A DNA stretch of 64,000 bases from Synergistaceae bacterium (GTDB lineage: Bacteria; Synergistota; Synergistia; Synergistales; Aminobacteriaceae). Location of the stretch: positions 20,013 through 84,012 of the forward strand of contig JAHDKT010000002.1 in the NCBI GenBank assembly GCA_018436725.1, in the 5' to 3' direction. The notes below the pieces were generated by a model that worked only from the letters and a program-made list of their open reading frames with translations, made no database searches and had not been told where the DNA came from. The translations under genes and the position numbers were made by a program. Below are positions 9,527 through 17,200 of the stretch, one piece after another (within the stretch, counting starts at the first letter, position 1; every line of letters begins with the position of its first letter).

Positions 9527-10090
9527 TCAGGCGACGTTCGAAGCGCCCGGGAAGAGCGCTTTGACGCGCTCCGGAAGCTGTTTCACGAGCAGCCAGGCGA
9601 CGAAGCAGGCCACGATCTTGTCCACGAGGTTCGTCCAGATGACCGTGATCGCCACCGACTGCAGCAGCCGCTGTCCGACGGCGGTCAGGTAGGCGACGAA
9701 GAAGTCGGCCCCCGATCCGGTGACTCCTGCGAAGAGGTAGGTGCGGATCGGCGTGGCCACGAGCGTCACGAAGACCGTCACCACGATGCCGGAAACGACC
9801 ACGAGCGGCAGCGAGCGGAACATCCCCTTGCGCGCCAGCAGGCCCGCGACGAGGCCGATGACCATCGCCACGGGGGCGAAGGCCGCAGCCACGGGGCTCG
9901 TCAGCACGCCCCAGATCAGATTGGTGCACAGCCCGGTGAGCATGCCGATCCACGGCCCCATCAGGATGGCCGAGAGCACCGTCCCGATCGAGTCCATGAA
10001 GATCGGGAGCTTCAGCGTCGAGGCGATCTGCCCCAGTCCCATGTTCAGCGCGATGCAAAGAGCTACCAATACCAGCGTTCTGTTCTTCAT
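9527..10090 (-). CDS. ECF transporter S component (substrate-binding membrane subunit)
   Basis: A 187-aa protein with about six hydrophobic helices and a basic cytoplasmic end, the size and topology of ECF S-components, which bind the substrate and pair with the EcfT-A-A module. The FMDSIGTVLSAILMGPW stretch near 31-47 is typical of a group of S-components of unknown substrate. It starts 3 bases after the DUF296 stop and ends 6 bases before the fused EcfT-A-A gene, so all three are surely co-translated. The substrate cannot be read from sequence; the sugar- or nucleoside-type ABC genes upstream hint at a related or precursor compound. Confidence 0.85.
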   Translation of the reverse strand: MKNRTLVLVALCIALNMGLGQIASTLKLPIFMDSIGTVLSAILMGPWIGMLTGLCTNLIWGVLTSPVAAAFAPVAMVIGLVAGLLARKGMFRSLPLVVVSGIVVTVFVTLVATPIRTYLFAGVTGSGADFFVAYLTAVGQRLLQSVAITVIWTNLVDKIVACFVAWLLVKQLPERVKALFPGASNVA

Positions 10091-10093
10091 CGT

Positions 10094-10537
10094 TCATTCT
10101 CCTTTATCGTGTGTTCGCGGCATGACCGCAAGTTCCTCGTATGTGGAAAGAGGGCAGTATTCGCGGTGGAACTCCAGATCGGAGAGTTCGCCCAGCACCA
10201 GCTCCATCGTCGTGCGGACGACGCATCCTTCCAGCACGTGCCCTCCCGTCGTCGTTCCCTCGTGGTTCGAGATCGTCATGTGCAGGTGCTCGCCCTCCGC
10301 ATCAAGCGTCCCGACCAAGGAAACCACCTCGAAACAGCCGTCGAGCTCCGTCCCGTCGTGACGCCCCGCGAAGCGCAAACACGCCCGCGACAGGCTGCCG
10401 ACAACACCGGCGACGTACCCGGCCCGAATACCGTGCGCGGCGACGATCCGCCGCAGCGCCCCGAGCAGCTCTTCCCCCGGAGCCAGCCGGAAGGCGAAAA
10501 ACCGCCCGCCGGAGACGCCGACCTTCGTGTCGATCAT
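10094..10537 (-). CDS. PPC/DUF296 domain protein
   Basis: A 147-aa single-domain protein of the PPC (plants and prokaryotes conserved, DUF296) fold: N-terminal FAFRLAPGEELLGAL, the glycine-rich AGYVAGVVGSL core, and the metal-site-like region HLHMTISNHEG...GGHVLEGCVV. In plants the domain accompanies AT-hooks; bacterial stand-alone versions are trimeric and of unsettled function, often called DNA-binding. I chose the ATG at 10537 because an AGGAGG ribosome site lies 7 bases upstream and it overlaps the previous gene's stop by 4 bases (ATGA). Its place inside a transport operon suggests it handles or senses the imported compound or regulates the operon. Confidence 0.85.
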   Translation of the reverse strand: MIDTKVGVSGGRFFAFRLAPGEELLGALRRIVAAHGIRAGYVAGVVGSLSRACLRFAGRHDGTELDGCFEVVSLVGTLDAEGEHLHMTISNHEGTTTGGHVLEGCVVRTTMELVLGELSDLEFHREYCPLSTYEELAVMPRTHDKGE

Positions 10538-11379
10538 TGCGTCCTCCTGTACAGTATGGACGGAAGAAGAGGGCGCGGAGTATCGACGCCATCCTCGAAC
10601 CATCGCTCCATCGTTTCGTAGACCAGGCGGACGACATCCTCCTGGACAATGCCCGCCGTACAGCGGAGCCTTCCTTCGCGCACGGCCTCCACCGCCTCCG
10701 GGATGGCGTCGACGCCCCCCACCGAAGGCGTTCTGCCGCCCAGTTCCTCGACAGCCCGAAGAGCGCCGAGCGCCATCAGGTCGTTGGCGCAGAATATCGT
10801 CCGGACATCCGGCAATTCCGCCAGAAGGCCTCGGACCATAACATACGCTTCGTCGCGGTCGAAGTCCGCGTAGCCGGTAAGAATCCGGCGCTGCGGAAAC
10901 ACCTTTGCAAAAGCGTGAAACGCCCCCCGGCAGCGCGCCTCCGAGTGTCGCGCATCGCGGAACCCTCCCAGCGCGAGCGCCCACCCCGCCGGTTCGTTAA
11001 TGGAGGAGAGCAGCGCCTCGGCGACGATTCTTCCCTGCTCTTCGAAATCGGCGACGGGGACGGGGTGGTACTCCGGCGCGCCTGCGACGACGTCCGGATC
11101 GCACTTCGGCCCCACGTCGAAAAGAGGCGTCCCCCCGCTCTTGCGAACGGCAGGCGCAAGGTTCGTCGAGGAGAGGGGGTTGATCACGATCGCCTCGTAC
11201 CCCTCGCCGAGCATCCGCTCAAGCACCCGGCGCTGCTCCTCCGGATCGTTCACGGAACGGGGCGCCCGAAACTCGGGCGCGAAGCCCCGTTCGGGAGCGA
11301 GACGCAGATACTGCGCTCTCTTCTCCCGCCAGAAAGGGTTGTCCGTGTCGCAGAGCAGAATGCCGATTCTCCGCGTCAT
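10534..11379 (-). CDS. Signal-less sugar-binding-protein homologue (type I PBP fold)
   Basis: A 281-aa protein with the periplasmic-binding-protein type I fold used by ribose-type binding proteins and LacI regulators. It opens directly with a Rossmann strand (RRIGILLCDTDNPFW) with no signal peptide and no helix-turn-helix, so it is expected to stay in the cytoplasm. The IFCANDLMALGALRAVEE stretch corresponds to the conserved DDxA-L-GA region. It follows the true exported binding protein by 10 bases and overlaps the DUF296 gene by 4 bases. A cytosolic ligand sensor or chaperone is a reasonable inference; a decayed duplicate of the binding protein is the alternative. Confidence 0.8.
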   Translation of the reverse strand: MTRRIGILLCDTDNPFWREKRAQYLRLAPERGFAPEFRAPRSVNDPEEQRRVLERMLGEGYEAIVINPLSSTNLAPAVRKSGGTPLFDVGPKCDPDVVAGAPEYHPVPVADFEEQGRIVAEALLSSINEPAGWALALGGFRDARHSEARCRGAFHAFAKVFPQRRILTGYADFDRDEAYVMVRGLLAELPDVRTIFCANDLMALGALRAVEELGGRTPSVGGVDAIPEAVEAVREGRLRCTAGIVQEDVVRLVYETMERWFEDGVDTPRPLLPSILYRRTQ

Positions 11380-11389
11380 CGGAAAGAGA

Positions 11390-12418
11390 CTACTTCCAGC
11401 CCTCGAAATCGCCGATGTTCTCCGCCGTCGCCAGCATGATCGGGATGTTCAGGCGCTCGGGAAGGTCCGTCGCTTTTTCGGCCAGTTTGAGCGCATAGAC
11501 GATGGCCCCTCTCGTCCATGCCGCCTGGGAGAAGGTGGTGGAACCCTGAAGTTTCCCTTCTTTGATGGCGGTGCGAGCCTCGGGGATGAAGTCCGTCCCG
11601 TAGATCAGCACTCCTTCGCGTTTGCCCGCGGCTTCCAGCGCATCGGCCGCCGCCAGCGCCATCACGTCGTTCGCGCAGTAGATACCGCGAAGATCCGGGG
11701 TGGCCTTAACGAGGTTCGTCGCGATGTCGAACGCCAGATTCCTGTCCCACTTCCCCGGCTGCACGGAGACGACCGGGACATTCCCCGCCTGCGCGAAGAC
11801 GTCGCCCGCGCCCTTCTTACGCGCCTCGCTCTGCCCCGCCCCCGGAATTCCTTCGATGATCGCGACCTTGCCGCCTTCGGCGCCCATCTTCTTCACCATA
11901 TCCTCCGCCGCAAGCCTTCCCTGGTCGAGGAAGGTCGCGCTGATCCAGCCGTCGAGCCTGCCGCCCGCGTCCTTCAGCGCCTTGGCGTCGATGGCGGGGC
12001 CCGAGCAGATCACCGGGATGCCCTTTTCGTTCGCCTTCAGAACGCCCGGAATCAGGTTGAACGGATCCATCGGCGTTGCGATGATCGCGTCATACCCCTT
12101 GACCACCATCGTTTCGAGCGTATCGAGCTGCGATTTGAGATCCCCCTCGGTCGGAGCGGACATGATCTCCACCGAGACGTTCATCTCGGAAGACCACTCT
12201 TCGTAGCGCTTCTTCATCTCCGTCCAGTAGGGGTTGGAGAGGGTGATGACCAGAACGCCGATCTTCTTGCCGCCGCCGTCCGCCGGGATCGCCCCCAGCT
12301 GCGACTCGATCATCGCGACCGACTCCGCGACCATCGGATTCATCGCGCCGAAGGCCGCCGTACCCATTCCCCACAGAAGCACCAACACCAACACAACTCC
12401 CGCCGCAGACCGCTTCAT
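11390..12418 (-). CDS. CUT2-like ABC importer substrate-binding protein
   Basis: A 342-aa periplasmic binding protein of the ribose/galactose/autoinducer-2 type. After a signal peptide (about 1-25, ending GTAAFGA) come KKIGVLVITLSNPYW (strand 1 and substrate pocket) and the typical YDAIIATPMDP and YCANDVMALAAADALEAAGK signatures. I chose the ATG at 12418, 9 bases after an AAAGGGGAG ribosome site; an upstream ATG at 12439 overlaps the permease stop by 4 bases (ATGA) and would add seven residues. With the adjacent permease and ATPase it forms a complete importer. The ligand (pentose, nucleoside or other) is not decidable by eye. Confidence 0.9.
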   Translation of the reverse strand: MKRSAAGVVLVLVLLWGMGTAAFGAMNPMVAESVAMIESQLGAIPADGGGKKIGVLVITLSNPYWTEMKKRYEEWSSEMNVSVEIMSAPTEGDLKSQLDTLETMVVKGYDAIIATPMDPFNLIPGVLKANEKGIPVICSGPAIDAKALKDAGGRLDGWISATFLDQGRLAAEDMVKKMGAEGGKVAIIEGIPGAGQSEARKKGAGDVFAQAGNVPVVSVQPGKWDRNLAFDIATNLVKATPDLRGIYCANDVMALAAADALEAAGKREGVLIYGTDFIPEARTAIKEGKLQGSTTFSQAAWTRGAIVYALKLAEKATDLPERLNIPIMLATAENIGDFEGWK

Positions 12419-12435
12419 CTTCCGAAACTCCCCTT

Positions 12436-13374
12436 TCATTTTTTCCGCCCCTTTTCTTCCTTCGAACGCTCCGAGACAATAATCGCCGCAAGGATTATGA
12501 ACCCGGTGACGAACTGCTGGTAGTACGACGAAATCCCCGCAAGAACAAGTCCGTTCCGTATCACCCCCATCAAAATTCCGGCAAGGAGGGTCCCCTCGAT
12601 GCGGGCAAAACCTCCGCGGATTTTTGTTCCTCCTAAAACCACCGTCGCGATGGCGTTCATTTCCACCATCGCCCCGGCCAACGGCTCCGCGCTGTTCAGC
12701 TTCGACGTCAGGATCACCGACGCGATCGCGGCGCACGCTCCGCACAGCACGTAGAGAGCGGATTTATACAGGTGCGCGGACACGCCGTTCCGGCGCAGGG
12801 CTTCTTCGTTCCCTCCGAGCGCGGCAACGTATATCCCCAGTCTGGTGAAGCGGGTCAGGAACACTCCCGCCGAGACGACGACGGCGCACACAAGCACGGA
12901 GACGGGGAAACCGGCGACCTTTCCTCTGCCGATCCATGAGAAATCCGGCGAAAAGCCGTAGATCGGAATGCCCTGCGTGACGATCAGCGCGCCGCCGCCG
13001 AGCACGCTCATCATGGCGAGAGTGGCCATGAACGGGTTGATCTTCAATTTCACCACGAGCAGCGCGTTCAACAGCCCCAGAATCGCTCCGGTCAGCAGCG
13101 CGACGACTACCGTGGGAACCACGCCGAAACCGGCCTTGATCGTCGAGGCGATCACTATTCCGCAGACGGCCACGTTTCCGCCCGCTGAAAGATCGATTCC
13201 GGCGGACGCGATCACCAATGTCATTCCGACCGCGACGACGATGTTGATGCTGCTCTGGTCCATGATGTTCACGATGTTCTCTCCGCTCAGGAAACGAGGA
13301 GAAAGCCGCGAGAAGAAGATGGAGAGCGCGACGACCGAAAGGCCGATCCAGAAGGGCTGGGGGAGCCTGTTCAA
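12436..13374 (-). CDS. CUT2-like ABC importer permease (RbsC family)
   Basis: A 312-aa membrane protein with 8-10 helices and the family landmarks of RbsC/AraH-type permeases: INIVVAVGMTLVIASAGIDLS near the start and AIATVVLGGTKIRGGFARIEGT in the second half, the loop contacting the ATPase. The best start is TTG at 13374, which overlaps the ATPase stop codon by 4 bases (TTGA) and gives the usual family length; longer reading frames upstream lie inside the ATPase gene. Its stop overlaps a possible start of the binding-protein gene (ATGA at 12436-12439). Confidence 0.88.
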   Translation of the reverse strand: MNRLPQPFWIGLSVVALSIFFSRLSPRFLSGENIVNIMDQSSINIVVAVGMTLVIASAGIDLSAGGNVAVCGIVIASTIKAGFGVVPTVVVALLTGAILGLLNALLVVKLKINPFMATLAMMSVLGGGALIVTQGIPIYGFSPDFSWIGRGKVAGFPVSVLVCAVVVSAGVFLTRFTRLGIYVAALGGNEEALRRNGVSAHLYKSALYVLCGACAAIASVILTSKLNSAEPLAGAMVEMNAIATVVLGGTKIRGGFARIEGTLLAGILMGVIRNGLVLAGISSYYQQFVTGFIILAAIIVSERSKEEKGRKK

Positions 13375-14165
13375 AGCCCCTGACCTCCGTCTTCCCTCTC
13401 CGCGGGCGAAACGCCGGATATCAACGCGATCGCGCCGCTCATCGAAATGTCTTCGGTCCTTCCGCACCAGAGCATCTCGCCGGAACGCAGGACGCATATC
13501 CTGTCGGCGATCCGAAAAACCTGCGGGAGGTTGTGCGAGACGCAGAGCACCGCCATCCCGCGCTCCCTCAATCCCCGGACGATCCCGAGAACAAGTTCGC
13601 TTTCGCGGACGCCCATGGCCGCAGTGGGTTCGTCCAGGACGACGATGGCGCCGCGCTCCCTCGTCATGGTCCTCGCCACCGCGCGGGCAATGGCGACCGC
13701 CTGGCGCTGCCCTCCGGAGAGGTCGGCGATCCGGGCGCGGGTGGAAGGGAGCGAGATTCCCAGCTCTTCGAGCCTGCGGCCCGCCTCGTCGTGCATCCGC
13801 GCACGATCCACGAGAAACCCCAGCTTCAAGGGTTCCGCGCCGAGAAAGAGATTCGTCGCCACGTCGAGTTCCTCCACGAGAGCGAGATCCTGATAGACCG
13901 CGGAGACCCCCGACGCTATCGACTGCCGGGGGGAGAGGGGGGCGAAGTCTTTCCCGCGCAGCCGGATCGAACCTCCGTCGGGGGAAACGGTCCCCGTCAG
14001 ACATTTGATCAAGGTCGACTTGCCCGCGCCGTTGTCGCCAACGAGGGCGAGAATCTCTCCGGCGAAAAGAGAGAGCGAGACCCCCTTCAGGACCTCCACT
14101 CGCCCGTAGCTCTTCGCGAGCCCCCTGATTTCCAAAACGGCTTCCTCATGAACACGAAACGACAC
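13371..14165 (-). CDS. CUT2-like ABC importer ATPase, single nucleotide-binding domain
   Basis: A 264-aa ATPase with one nucleotide-binding domain: Walker A GDNGAGKST (about 42-50), Q-loop in AVYQDL, signature LSGGQ, Walker B AIVVLDEPT and switch His in CVSHN. RbsA-type importers usually carry two such domains in about 500 aa; this half-length form must work as a homodimer, as in FrcA-like proteins. It starts at GTG, 7 bases after a GGAGG ribosome site, and is first in the seven-gene operon reaching to 7082. A TATAAT -10 box lies 55 bases upstream. Confidence 0.9.
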   Translation of the reverse strand: MSFRVHEEAVLEIRGLAKSYGRVEVLKGVSLSLFAGEILALVGDNGAGKSTLIKCLTGTVSPDGGSIRLRGKDFAPLSPRQSIASGVSAVYQDLALVEELDVATNLFLGAEPLKLGFLVDRARMHDEAGRRLEELGISLPSTRARIADLSGGQRQAVAIARAVARTMTRERGAIVVLDEPTAAMGVRESELVLGIVRGLRERGMAVLCVSHNLPQVFRIADRICVLRSGEMLWCGRTEDISMSGAIALISGVSPAEREDGGQGL

Positions 14166-14219
14166 GACCGTACCTCCATGCCGCTTCGGGCGCGGCTATC
14201 TTTCCTATCGGCGATGAAA

Positions 14220-14225
14220 ATTATA
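14220..14225 (-). promoter_or_regulatory. -10 box of the ABC/ECF operon
   Basis: A perfect TATAAT on the minus strand, 55 bases before the GTG of the first operon gene, in an AT-rich stretch. No good -35 hexamer is found 16-18 bases upstream (only an A-run), so an activator may be needed. Confidence 0.45.
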
Positions 14226-14473
14226 ACATGAAGAAGTGAGTATTTTTTTGAAGGGCGGATATTGCAGCAATCGGAAAACTCACCGTAGTCTTTCTTCTAT
14301 ATCAAATTCAAGATTATAGTCGACCGGTATTCGTACCGGCACATCATATCGTCTCCCCTGGCATCCGAAGAGGATCAAGCACAGGAGAAGCACTCCCGAA
14401 GCACGAGGCTCTTTTCGAGCCCTCTTCCATTTTCTCATGGAAAACAACAAAGCCTTGCAACTAGTCAATTTCT
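14226..14473. other. Gene-free spacer between the ABC/ECF operon and the pilin-like gene
   Basis: A divergent intergenic stretch. A minus-strand frame of about 50 codons here has a Lys/Arg-rich start and a hydrophobic run ending LFGC, faintly lipoprotein-like, but it has no ribosome site and a poor lipobox, so I do not call it. The conserved G-rich hairpin follows at 14474. Confidence 0.4.
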
Positions 14474-14504
14474 GGGGGGGGGGTTACAAAGTTCACCCTC
14501 CCCC
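14474..14504 (+). promoter_or_regulatory. G-rich hairpin with conserved 13-base loop (copy 2)
   Basis: A run of ten G leads into a 9-bp stem (G9 with CCCTCCCCC, one G-U pair) around the loop GTTACAAAGTTCA. It matches copy 1 at 4413-4441 in stem type, loop length and 10 of 13 loop bases, and it again precedes an exported-protein gene, here by 96 bases. The long G-run is also a possible slippage site. Confidence 0.5.
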
Positions 14505-14600
14505 AAAAACGGATTATTGGCTAGGATACCGCGTAGATACTCTCCTGTGAACAGGGAGGGAACCGATGGCGGGCGACGCCGCCGGAAGGGGGACTATGCT

Positions 14601-15158
14601 ATGAAAAGAATGAGAGGAACAAGAGCGCGCGGGGCGAGGCGCTCCGGATTCACCCTTGTCGAATTACTGATCGTGATCATTATCATCGGCATCCTGGCAG
14701 GCGCGATGCTCCTTCTCTCCGGAAGCGGTCAGGACAGAGCGGAGGCAACGAGGATCATCATCGATCTGCGCACGTTGGTGGGGGCGGCGCAGGCGTTTTT
14801 CACGGATTACCCGGATCAGGCCAGAACCCCGAGCTTGGCTATCACGGACATAAAGCTGCTTCAGCCGTACATCGACAGAGATTTGCGGGGTTTTGATCCA
14901 GCTTCTCCGACAGAAGCGGGTTACTTCTTCTTAAGAACTCCTTTCGGAACTGCTTTCGTCGGCTACGGACCAGTTCCGGGAAATCCTACGACAGGAATGG
15001 GGGTGCTTTCGGGACCGGCGAAGATCCTTGCTGGAGAACCCGAGGAGAGCGGGCTGTTGGGGTATGTTGGTAGCGGGATGCCCGACTGGTTTTCCGATCC
15101 TACGAAGCAACCTCCAAAGTATAATGGAGAATTTATGGTTCTAAGGAAAGCGAGGTAG
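14601..15158 (+). CDS. Type IV pilin-like (prepilin / type II pseudopilin) protein
   Basis: A 185-aa prepilin: a positively charged leader, then the prepilin-peptidase site SG|FTLVELLIVIIIIGILAG with Glu at +5 of the mature protein and a long hydrophobic helix that packs pilus or pseudopilus fibres. The C-terminal domain is short and of no recognised subtype. I chose the ATG at 14601 because AAGGGGG lies 8 bases before it; upstream in-frame codons lack a site. No assembly ATPase, platform protein or peptidase is nearby, so the machinery must be encoded elsewhere. A 50-aa gene follows after 46 bases. Confidence 0.85.
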   Translation: MKRMRGTRARGARRSGFTLVELLIVIIIIGILAGAMLLLSGSGQDRAEATRIIIDLRTLVGAAQAFFTDYPDQARTPSLAITDIKLLQPYIDRDLRGFDPASPTEAGYFFLRTPFGTAFVGYGPVPGNPTTGMGVLSGPAKILAGEPEESGLLGYVGSGMPDWFSDPTKQPPKYNGEFMVLRKAR

Positions 15159-15204
15159 TCTCATTTTCGCCGCGGGGAAGAACTTTCGGAGGTAGGTGGC
15201 GACA

Positions 15205-15357
15205 ATGCTGGACGATCGGGAGTCCTTACACGGCGACGAACAGGTCGAAGAACAGATGGAGGGGCTTCGGAAGCGCATCGAGGAACGCGTCCGGGAAATC
15301 GACGCCCCCCGGTCCCGTTTCATGGAAAAGATACGGCGGCTCCTTAAGAAAAGATAG
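15205..15357 (+). CDS. Small charged helical protein, 50 aa
   Basis: A 50-codon frame ATG to TAG preceded by a good GGAGGT ribosome site (about 11 bases before). The product is almost wholly charged (EEQMEGLRKRIEERVREID, then a Lys/Arg-rich end), predicting one amphipathic helix or short coiled coil and a basic tail. It starts 46 bases after the pilin-like gene and probably shares its transcript. I recognise no family; a small regulator or RNA/DNA-binding peptide are possibilities. Confidence 0.5.
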   Translation: MLDDRESLHGDEQVEEQMEGLRKRIEERVREIDAPRSRFMEKIRRLLKKR

Positions 15358-15389
15358 GAGCTACTTTTTCTTTGCCGGTCGCCGGCGGG

Positions 15390-16598
15390 TTACAGCACCT
15401 CGGACGAAGCGCTGCGGAGCTGCTTCTCCCGGTACATCCGCTGGTCGGCGATATGAAAAAGATCGCCTGGTCTCGTCCCGTCCTCGGGGAAGAGGGCGCT
15501 TCCGATACTGATCCGCAAACGGAGCTTTCTGCCGTCGTCGAGTGGATGTTCGCGCTCGACCTGGCGGCGGATTCGCTGTTCGAAATCCTCCACGTCGTTC
15601 CAATCCGAGGCCCCTCGGTCCAGCAAAACGAACTCGTCGCCGCCGAACCGCGATGCCATCTGTCCTGGGCCGACCGCCCGTTCGAGCGCTTCTGCGGTCA
15701 GCATCAGCGCCCTGTCTCCGAGTGCATGCCCGTAGGTGTCGTTCAGTCGCTTCAATCCATCGAGGTCGACGATCACTATGGCGAAGGGGCGTTTCACGCC
15801 GTTTTTCCGCACGAAAAGCGTGTCAAGGTTCCTATCGAAATTTCTGCGGTTGGGGAGACCCGTCAGCGCGTCGTAGTCGGCCAATCGGACGATGTACTGC
15901 CGCGCCCGGAGCATAACCGCCATGCTCGCTCCGAAACACCATGTGGTCAGATTCCACAGGATGGCCGCGAAGTAGATCAGCCTGGAGGAGGCGTGGATCT
16001 GCGCTCCCACGACTCCGGCGAAGGCGAGCGACCATCGGTACGCCAGAGCGGCGCCCAGCAGCAAACAGCCCAGCGCTCCGATTCCGTGAACCACCAGCTC
16101 CAGCCCTTTCGTCCCTCTCACCATGAAGAAGGCCGACAGAAAGAGCATCACCGTCATGAAGCCGTCGTTCAGCAGCGACCTGAGGCCGGCGTGGCTTCCC
16201 GCGACGTAGGACGTACCCGCGAAGAGCAGAAACAGGAGAGGGAGAAGACGCTTCCTGGCTTCTTCCCCCGCAGCGCCGCGGAAGCGGAGGATTCCTTCAA
16301 GCCCCAGAAGCAACGAGAGCGGAAAGCCCATGACGGCGAAGAAGACGAACGGACCGAGCAGCCCGAGAAAAGGACGCGCGGGGACTACCAGGCTGATGCA
16401 CAGGCAGGATGCGGCCCAAAAGGCGGGGCCCTTTTCCGAAGGATTCAGCCTGCGCAGAACAACCATGGCGATACAGGAGAGAATCGCGGTCGCGGAGAGG
16501 AGAAGTTCAAGCGTCGGGAAATCGAGATACGACATGAAGTCTTGCAGCACAGCGATCATCTCCTCCGGAACGGAATGCGGGGCCGTCGGTAGCGTCAT
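15390..16598 (-). CDS. Membrane diguanylate cyclase without I-site
   Basis: A 402-aa protein: about seven membrane helices (30-230) of no recognised sensor class followed by a GGDEF domain (238-395). The catalytic loop is intact (GGDEF at 319-323; DLDGLKRLND near 278-287 supplies the metal Asp), but the inhibitory RxxD site is replaced by GPGQ (310-313), so c-di-GMP feedback should be weak. The start is uncertain: the ATG at 16598 has no clear ribosome site; an internal ATG at 16559 follows GGAGGAG very closely. Monocistronic. Confidence 0.85.
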   Translation of the reverse strand: MTLPTAPHSVPEEMIAVLQDFMSYLDFPTLELLLSATAILSCIAMVVLRRLNPSEKGPAFWAASCLCISLVVPARPFLGLLGPFVFFAVMGFPLSLLLGLEGILRFRGAAGEEARKRLLPLLFLLFAGTSYVAGSHAGLRSLLNDGFMTVMLFLSAFFMVRGTKGLELVVHGIGALGCLLLGAALAYRWSLAFAGVVGAQIHASSRLIYFAAILWNLTTWCFGASMAVMLRARQYIVRLADYDALTGLPNRRNFDRNLDTLFVRKNGVKRPFAIVIVDLDGLKRLNDTYGHALGDRALMLTAEALERAVGPGQMASRFGGDEFVLLDRGASDWNDVEDFEQRIRRQVEREHPLDDGRKLRLRISIGSALFPEDGTRPGDLFHIADQRMYREKQLRSASSEVL

Positions 16599-16890
16599 GA
16601 TCGTGTTTCGGCGAAGAAGCGCGAAAAGAAGATGCGGCAGAAGCGGTCATCTCCGACGGAACCCCGTTTTTTCAGGAATACTTCCCATAGACGACGAAGA
16701 AAGACGTTTTCCCGTCTCTGGAAAAGGCCGCGTGAAAACTCGTTTCATACGGCGCAGCACAGTACTGAATTTCGAAGATCATTATTTTGAGTCGTAATGA
16801 CTAGATTTGAGTATACCATGAACATTCTCCCTTCTTCAAGTCGAACGTACGCCGGAGACAGTGCGCGGAAGAAGCGCGCCGAGAAAACGG
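16599..16890. other. Gene-free spacer, divergence of c-di-GMP and YedE/TusA loci
   Basis: No supported gene, RNA or repeat is visible in this stretch; it should contain the promoter of the minus-strand diguanylate cyclase. Confidence 0.4.
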
Positions 16891-16931
16891 AACGTGGCAG
16901 AGAAGCCGAATAGCCGCTTCCCTGCCACGTT
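16891..16931 (-). terminator. Hairpin terminator after the TusA-like gene
   Basis: Ten-bp perfect stem AACGTGGCAG/CTGCCACGTT with an inner partial stem, followed on the minus strand by CCGTTTTC. It lies 33 bases past the stop of the tusA-like gene. Confidence 0.65.
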
Positions 16932-16964
16932 ATAACCGCTTGAAGTAGTCGTCCGCGTGTACGG

Positions 16965-17183
16965 TTACTTTTCGAGAACGACGCGGAATCCGTCTTCGCG
17001 TTCTTCTTTCTCCACCTTCCAGCCGCGGCTTCCGCCGAAGCGAGCGACGTTCTCCCGCGACGTCACGGTGTCCACAAGCACCTCCACGCGCCCCTCGGCG
17101 AGCTTCTCCAGCGCCCTCTTCGTCTCGAGGACGGGCTGCGGGCACGACAGTCCGCGGGCGTCGACGATCACAGTATCGGCCAT
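16965..17183 (-). CDS. TusA/SirA-family sulfur-carrier-like protein
   Basis: A 72-aa protein of the TusA fold with the defining CPQP motif at 14-17 (Cys14 carries persulfide or selenium). It corresponds to the N-terminal TusA-like half of YedF without the DsrE half. The ATG at 17183 has GGAGGA 8 bases upstream; a TTG seven codons earlier overlaps the end of yedE. It is the second gene of a yedE-tusA pair. In genomes with this pair the genes are linked to selenium metabolism; a plain sulfur-trafficking role is the alternative. Confidence 0.88.
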   Translation of the reverse strand: MADTVIVDARGLSCPQPVLETKRALEKLAEGRVEVLVDTVTSRENVARFGGSRGWKVEKEEREDGFRVVLEK

Positions 17184-17200
17184 TTTCACATTCCTCCTCG

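Noticed and set aside
14280..14468. Minus-strand 62-codon frame with a hydrophobic run ending LFGCQG, lipoprotein-like
   Set aside because: It has no ribosome site at either possible start, Phe in the lipobox -2 position is atypical, and it sits in a divergent regulatory region.
14166..14473. Riboswitch upstream of the ABC/ECF operon (thiamine, purine or cobalamin would fit ECF transport)
   Set aside because: Only about 50 bases lie between the likely transcription start and the GTG, too few for a known aptamer, and none of the conserved cores (for example a thi box) is present.
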